A DNA stretch of 64,000 nt from the NCBI GenBank assembly GCA_020091685.1, contig CM034603.1:11452683-11516682 (forward strand). Direction: 5' to 3'. Under the pieces are notes generated by a model. The model was given only the letters and a program-made list of their open reading frames with translations. It did no database searches and was not told where the DNA came from. Position 1 is the stretch's first letter, and each line of letters starts with the position of its first letter. Made by a program: the position numbers and the translations under genes. The stretch comes from Lutjanus erythropterus (Eukaryota; Chordata; Actinopteri; Lutjaniformes; Lutjanidae). This document shows positions 60,101 through 64,000 of the stretch, in pieces.

Positions 60101-62591
60101 TGCTGTTTCCATCTCTGAATTCTCAAAGTCTGGAAACTCTGGAGCGTCAAGTACAGATGATGGGTGCTCAGACTCTGGCCCTGGGTCTTCACTTGGTGCT
60201 TGGCTCGGACCTGGTGACACCTCTATAATAAGGAACCAAAATCAGCACTCGATGTTTAACCCGACCACAAATAAGTATAATGTAAACTGCAGTGCGTATA
60301 ATACACAGTCATTGATGTCCAAGTAAAATACAAATCTGAGCTGTCATATTTTTGTGTGGCCACAAAAGGGGGGAAACAAAAGTCAAATAAAGCAAAAAAG
60401 AAGCAAAAAAATTAAAGGGATAGTTTGGATTTTTTTTATGTGGGGTTGTATAAGATACTTATTCATATTCAGTTTGTTGGCTAAAAATAGGTACAAACAA
60501 ACAAAAAAAGAATCTTTAAGTGTATGCTATAATTACAATATTTTCACCGTTTAATCTTGCTATCAAACAGCCTTTTTCCGATTAGAAACATTATATAAGT
60601 CAAATATCGCTCTCTCCTGAACAGGGAGCTGCAACATTCACAATCAAAAGAGACATTCTGGGCCAAAAAAGCGGTGAAAATACATCTGTTTGGAGCCACA
60701 ACTTTTACATTCTGTTTACCTTTCTTTGTTTTGATTTAGCATCCACAACTAGCCTTTGGAGACAAGACTAGCCACTGGCAAAACTTAGAGGACAAGGTGC
60801 TATAGATGTAAGCTATGATGAACATTTTAGCTGAGGAAATATTAAAACTTTTTTTATTCAGTGTATAGGCTACACATTTTTACAGTTGGTGAATGTAAGA
60901 ATCACTTCAAGCCTACTACAATGAGTGAAAATTAAAACGTTAAAATAAGAATGATTATTCATTTCCATTTAATTTAATTTAATTTGCCAAAGCTACAGAG
61001 AGCCACTGGAGAGGGGTTAAAGAGTCACGGGTTGCTGATCCCTCCTCAAAACCAATGAAATTCCATGGGCAAAATCTGTAATTCTACTTCACAGAACACA
61101 GGAGTTACTGGTATGCCACTGCCTCGATTTGTTAGTTTGTTGTTATTGTGTGAATTCAGTGAATCCGAATTCTTCTTTTAAAACACCAAAGTCATAAAAT
61201 AACCCAAACTAACAGATCAACACAGCAGGACACCAGCAACTCACATGTTCTCTTAAATAAAATTACTTAAATTGATTTTGCCCATGTAGTCTGGTTGGTT
61301 TGAAGAGAGCAACATTTGGCTTATTTACCAGCGGCTTCCCATCTGAAAGGGCTGTCTGATGGTGAGGTAAAGCATACCATTAACTGTGGGTAGGTGGTAG
61401 CAGCTGAGATCTACTAATGGAGGTCTGGGGGGCTTTGGTGGCAATGGTCCAAGCAACCTCAAGTCAGGCAGGGGCTTCTTGGCAGGAACAGAGGGTAGCT
61501 GAGGCTCACCAGCCCAGACAGATGGAAGTTCAGCTTTGTCCTTGCTGAACTGCTTATCCAACGCAGACTCTGGACACCAGGGAACATCATAATACAAACA
61601 CATTAGAAAAGTGTCTGATGTGGACAAAAAAATTGTTTAGCACAGAATAATATAACTTACTGCGTACAGAGGTGTTGGCTTTGAAGAAAGGCCGGGCTGA
61701 AATACAAGCCAGGTGTGGGAGACACACTGGTGGGGGTAAGGGAAGCTCAGGCTCAGCACTTTCAATGTTCTTTGGTGGCGAAGGGAACACCTTGTTTCTC
61801 GAGGCATAGTCAGGAGAATGCGAGCTCTTCGGTTTGGCAGAGATCAACATCTGCCTGCGTGAAAACTTCTTCTTGGCCCTCTCCAAGGTGCTAATGATTT
61901 TGTTGTCGGAGTCGGTGCTCGTCTCCGCTGGAGGAGGGGTGACTGGGATATCTGGGCTGGAGAGAGGGAACTCAGTGTCACTCTGGAGAGAAACCCCATC
62001 TTCTGTGGTTTGTTTTTCCACAGAGGGCAACTCGCCGGGAGCACTGGAAGGTCTGGTGGTCAAATCAGCATACGTAGGCTCCTCTCCGTTTTCTGCACTG
62101 ACTTTTGATGCTTTGGCTGACTTGAAAGGAAGCAGCAAACCTTTCTTCTTGATTTTAGTTTGTGGCAGGGCTTCTTTTGCTGGCACTGGTTCCAGTTTGT
62201 GCTCCTTTTTGGCTGGCGCTTCTGTCGTTTGCTCTTTTACAGGCAGGACAGGAAGCACCAGCGGCATGTGTCGGTCTTTGAGGGATTGCCTTGCTGTGCT
62301 GTCTCCATTAGCAAGCTGGGATGAGTGGGATGTCTGCTGAGGCTGCGGAGGGAAGGAATTTGGACGCTTGCCTCCAGATGCCCGCAGCCCATCTCTGAAG
62401 ATGACCCGGGGAACCACTGGTGTCTTGTTTTCCACAGCAATATTAACACTGCTCACCACGGAGCTGCAGTGACCTCCAGGAGGAGGGAGGTGTTTGGGTT
62501 TCTCTGCAACAGCTGGGCGGCTGGTTTTTGACTGAGCCAGCAGGGCCTCTTCCTGAAACTTGGCCCTCAGAGCTTTGAAGTTGATCGGTCC
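51179..62591 (-). CDS. fyb2: FYB-family adaptor (fyb2-like), eighteen exons, N-terminus off window
   Basis: Minus-strand exons: 62591-61661, 61569-61378, 60222-59739, 59064-58949, 58838-58813, 57871-57831, 57710-57666, 57460-57328, 57012-56853, 56227-56104, 55979-55948, 55328-55262, 55095-55073, 54822-54759, 52400-52302, 51723-51710, 51440-51407 and 51248-51179 (TAA). All junctions close in phase, giving 884 codons. Numbering from the first residue seen: FKALRAKFQ at 5-13; proline-rich GPLPPKPPRPP at 351-361, an SH3 ligand; acidic 370-535; NNVYEDV with Tyr551; a Lys/Glu coil at 612-656; then a helical SH3 domain from 657 (KVTGEEE..., GKWLARDANHKYGYI). TYADL in the first exon and the C-terminal PLYADTF add tyrosine motifs. 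FYB2 (ARAP) is a scaffold in T-cell receptor to integrin signalling. Only one helical SH3 is present and plpp3 is the neighbour, which favours FYB2 over FYB1. The donor of the 23-nt exon (GTGTGA) was chosen by phase. Confidence 0.88.
51803..52240. mobile_element. Fold-back element, AAAGGGATAGT family, copy b
   Basis: The left end is AAAGGGATAGTTTGGATTAT and the right end CATACAACCCCACTTTAAAT, AATCTAAACT. A shortened interior keeps TTTTGTTGCTCACCTTGTCC. It lies between the fyb2 99-nt and 14-nt exons. Confidence 0.65.
53600..53900. repeat. Dispersed fish repeat (ATTAATC type), copy 3, inverted
   Basis: GACAAAACAAGTTATCTGAA, CTCACCTTCGGTTCTGGGAAA, TTTGACATTTTATAGAAGAAATGAT and AATAATCTGTAGATTAATCG show the usual wording of this fish repeat. 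It lies in the large fyb2 intron 52401-54758. Confidence 0.55.
54009..54612. mobile_element. Interrupted relative of the AAAGGTCCAGTGTG MITE
   Basis: The left end AAATGTCCAGTGTGTAAAAT and the right part GCTTGGAAGGGGAGTGACAT, CTCACCACTAGATGCTGCTG, GGTCC match the intact MITE at 25568-25823. Between them, about 54100-54400, is a segment rich in AACTAAAAC and GACTAAGACC wording, which looks like a second repeat inserted into the first. Confidence 0.6.
55697..55920. mobile_element. Fold-back element, AAAGGGATAGT family, copy c (hairpin only)
   Basis: The left arm has GTATCGATAGTCAGTGTATT, AGCTACAGTAGATGCCAGTT. The right arm has ATCTACTGTAGCTAATCCAC, TGACAATCAATAAGCATCTC. The element has collapsed to the two arms with a loop of under 80 bp. 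It lies 28 bp downstream of the 32-nt fyb2 exon. Confidence 0.7.
57972..58728. mobile_element. Fold-back element, AAAGGGATAGT family, copy d
   Basis: It carries GAGGTTGTATGAGGCACTGT on the left and AACTGTAGCTAATACACTGA, CTATTGATATGTACCTCACA on the right. Interior blocks match copy a (AATCAGTCATTTTACCTCAC, AGAACACAGGAG). It fills most of the intron between the 26-nt and 41-nt fyb2 exons. Confidence 0.65.
59240..59320. repeat. Remnant of a fish DNA transposon end
   Basis: TACAACCCTAATTTCAAAAC and, shortly after, CCAACTTTTTGGAATTGG resemble the ends of a fish element whose consensus starts TACAACCC.GATTCCAAAAA. Only a short relic is left. Confidence 0.4.
60413..61372. mobile_element. Fold-back element, AAAGGGATAGT family, copy e, right-truncated
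   Basis: It starts AAAGGGATAGTTTGGATTTT, TATGTGGGGTTGTATAAGAT and has TTCCATGGGCAAAATCTGTA, CTTCACAGAACACAGGAGTT inside. The right arm stops at about CCCATCTGAAAGGGCTGTCT GATG, six bases from the donor of the fyb2 192-nt exon at 61378. Confidence 0.65.
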
Positions 62592-62903
62592 CTCAAAGAA
62601 AAAAAAAAAATCACAAATAAATGATAGGAAAGTGCATTACTTTGGCAGACAATTTACCATAGTTTGCTAATTTAGGGAGCCAAAATGCTGACACAACATA
62701 ATTTAAGGGCTGTTTTACAATGGAGGTGAATAGATTTCAATCATCTCTTTTCAAGAAACAAACTGGAGCTTCAATGATTGATTGTTTAACTGATTACAAT
62801 TTAGATGATGGATTCATGAGTCATTATTTAAGAATCAAATTCAAATCTCCTGCTTCCAGCTTTTCAAAGATTAATATTTGCTGGTTTCCTTAATCTTCTA
62901 TGA

Positions 62904-63130
62904 CAGTGGTTCCCAAACTGGGGTGCACAGAGCCACTGCAGGGGGGCATGGAAGACCAGGGGAGAGATACAGAGTGAAATAAAGTTAAATGAATTTGATT
63001 TAAAATCAACAAACAGGAGGTTGCTGATGCAATAATGCTGACCTTTATTTCTCTAAAATTTAATTTGAGTCCTTTTCTAAAATTAGCTGCTTCCCCAATT
63101 ATTGTTAATAATTGATAATAATTGTGGGGT
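62904..63130. mobile_element. hAT-like MITE, left end clear
   Basis: CAGTGGTTCCCAAACTGGGG, followed by GCCACTGCAGGGGGGCATGG, is the classic left end of a fish hAT element. The right end could not be identified, so the stated end is approximate. Confidence 0.5.
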
Positions 63131-63469
63131 AAGAGGGCCTGCACTTTTTTTCAGCTTCAGGTGGACAAAACAAGATATGTGAAGGCATCAAGCTTTTGCA
63201 GTTCTCAGTATTCTAACTAGGGATGTGCGAAATTAGTCGACTATACCATTAAATGTTGCCACCCTCGCTAGTTGGCATCAGAAACACTGGTCGTTGAAAC
63301 TTATCAATATTTCTTTCATGCACATCAGTCAACTCTAAGGTGTTCTGCAGCGACCCGCCACTAGTGGGGGCTTCTAACATTTTATAAACCACACAATAAC
63401 TGATCAACCAAGAAAATATAAGATTCCTCAGGCTGCCTGGTGTATAGTGACTTTGTACTATTATTAGAG

Positions 63470-63735
63470 ATGAAAATATCAATAATTAATCAACCAATAA
63501 ATTAAATGGCAACTACTTTGATAAAAATTGTTTTGAGTCTTTTTTATATTAAAAATGTCCAAATTTCCTGGTTTGTTTACTCTCTTATGACAGCACATTG
63601 AATATCTTTTGGTTGTGGACAAAACAAGACATTGAGGATGTCATCTTCAGTTTTGGGAAACACTTATCAACATTTTTTACTATGTTTTGCCATTTTATGG
63701 ACCAAATCAATAAACACCAAAAAAAATTATTGTCC
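63470..63735. repeat. Dispersed fish repeat (ATTAATC type), copy 4, inverted
   Basis: GACAAAACAAGACATTGAGG, ATGTCATCTTCAGTTTTGGG, AAACACTTATCAACATTTTT and CCATTTTATGGACCAAATCAA are the standard wording of this family, related to 53600-53900. Confidence 0.65.
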
Positions 63736-64000
63736 AGAAAAGACGCTGCTGATGACTTTTTACCTGAAATTTTTCTAGATTGTGAGGACCATACGAGGAA
63801 AATCCGTTTGCAGCTATGATTTTGAGGTGGTGGAGGTTGATATCTCAAAGTTAACGTTAGATATCTGAACACACTAGAAGTGAAGGAGAAAATGTTTTGT
63901 AATCGGTGTGAAGCAACTCTTTACTGCAGCATTTAGAATTGTGATAACTTGGGTAAGATATTTATATATTTGGCATAAACTAGTCAAACAAATTTGATTA

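Larger units (their letters stand above)
62592..64000. other. fyb2 upstream intron, no exon recognised
   Basis: The first fyb2 exon in the window starts at a splice acceptor (TTTCTTTGAG), so this stretch is intron. No start exon was recognised in it. It holds two repeats, listed separately, and is otherwise AT-rich. Confidence 0.55.

Noticed and set aside
59952-60326. 124-codon plus-strand frame opposite fyb2
   Set aside because: It is the antisense shadow of the 484-nt fyb2 exon, which has correct splice sites and phase.
61834-62340. 168-codon plus-strand frame
   Set aside because: Antisense shadow of the first large fyb2 exon in the window.

Overview
The window is vertebrate nuclear DNA, most likely from a spiny-rayed (percomorph) teleost. 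Three things point there: multi-exon genes with consensus GT-AG introns, a pim-like kinase of the kind greatly expanded in fishes, and many short fish-type interspersed repeats (a tRNA-derived SINE, hAT- and Harbinger-like MITEs, fold-back elements, CA microsatellites). No prokaryotic genes, CRISPR arrays, operons or tRNA genes were seen.

Layout. Positions 1-3507 (minus): the 5' three exons of a LURAP-family adaptor gene (lurap1-like), whose 3' end lies left of the window. Positions 7960-11394 (plus): a complete nine-exon pim-like Ser/Thr kinase, 412 aa, all phases consistent. Positions 11450-13190: a nested structure in which a Harbinger-like element sits in an older dispersed repeat, with the left half duplicated around a 39-bp minisatellite. 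From about 13.2 to 29.8 kb there are no recognisable genes, only repeats and local duplications. Positions 29.8-49.1 kb (minus): a complete plpp3-like lipid phosphate phosphatase with a long candidate 3' UTR and two alternative second exons. Positions 51179-62591 (minus): eighteen 3' exons of an FYB-family adaptor, best matched to fyb2, whose first exon(s) lie to the right.

All exon boundaries were placed by eye from splice signals, reading phase and family similarity. In fyb2 and pim-like every junction closes in phase, which is strong internal evidence. In human, LURAP1, PLPP3 and FYB2 all lie on the short arm of chromosome 1, with PLPP3 and FYB2 close together, so the order here looks like a conserved block. 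PRKAA2, which I recall between PLPP3 and FYB2 in human, is not visible here, and the pim-like gene looks like a fish-specific addition.

The genes are not an operon and need not act together. The kinase phosphorylates proteins, Plpp3 removes phosphate from extracellular lipid mediators such as LPA and S1P, and Fyb2 and Lurap1 are scaffold/adaptor proteins. The most interesting biology seen is the phase-locked pair of alternative second exons in plpp3, with a 1-kb fold-back repeat 165 bp downstream of one of them, and a GC-rich, purine-asymmetric candidate internal promoter in the next intron.
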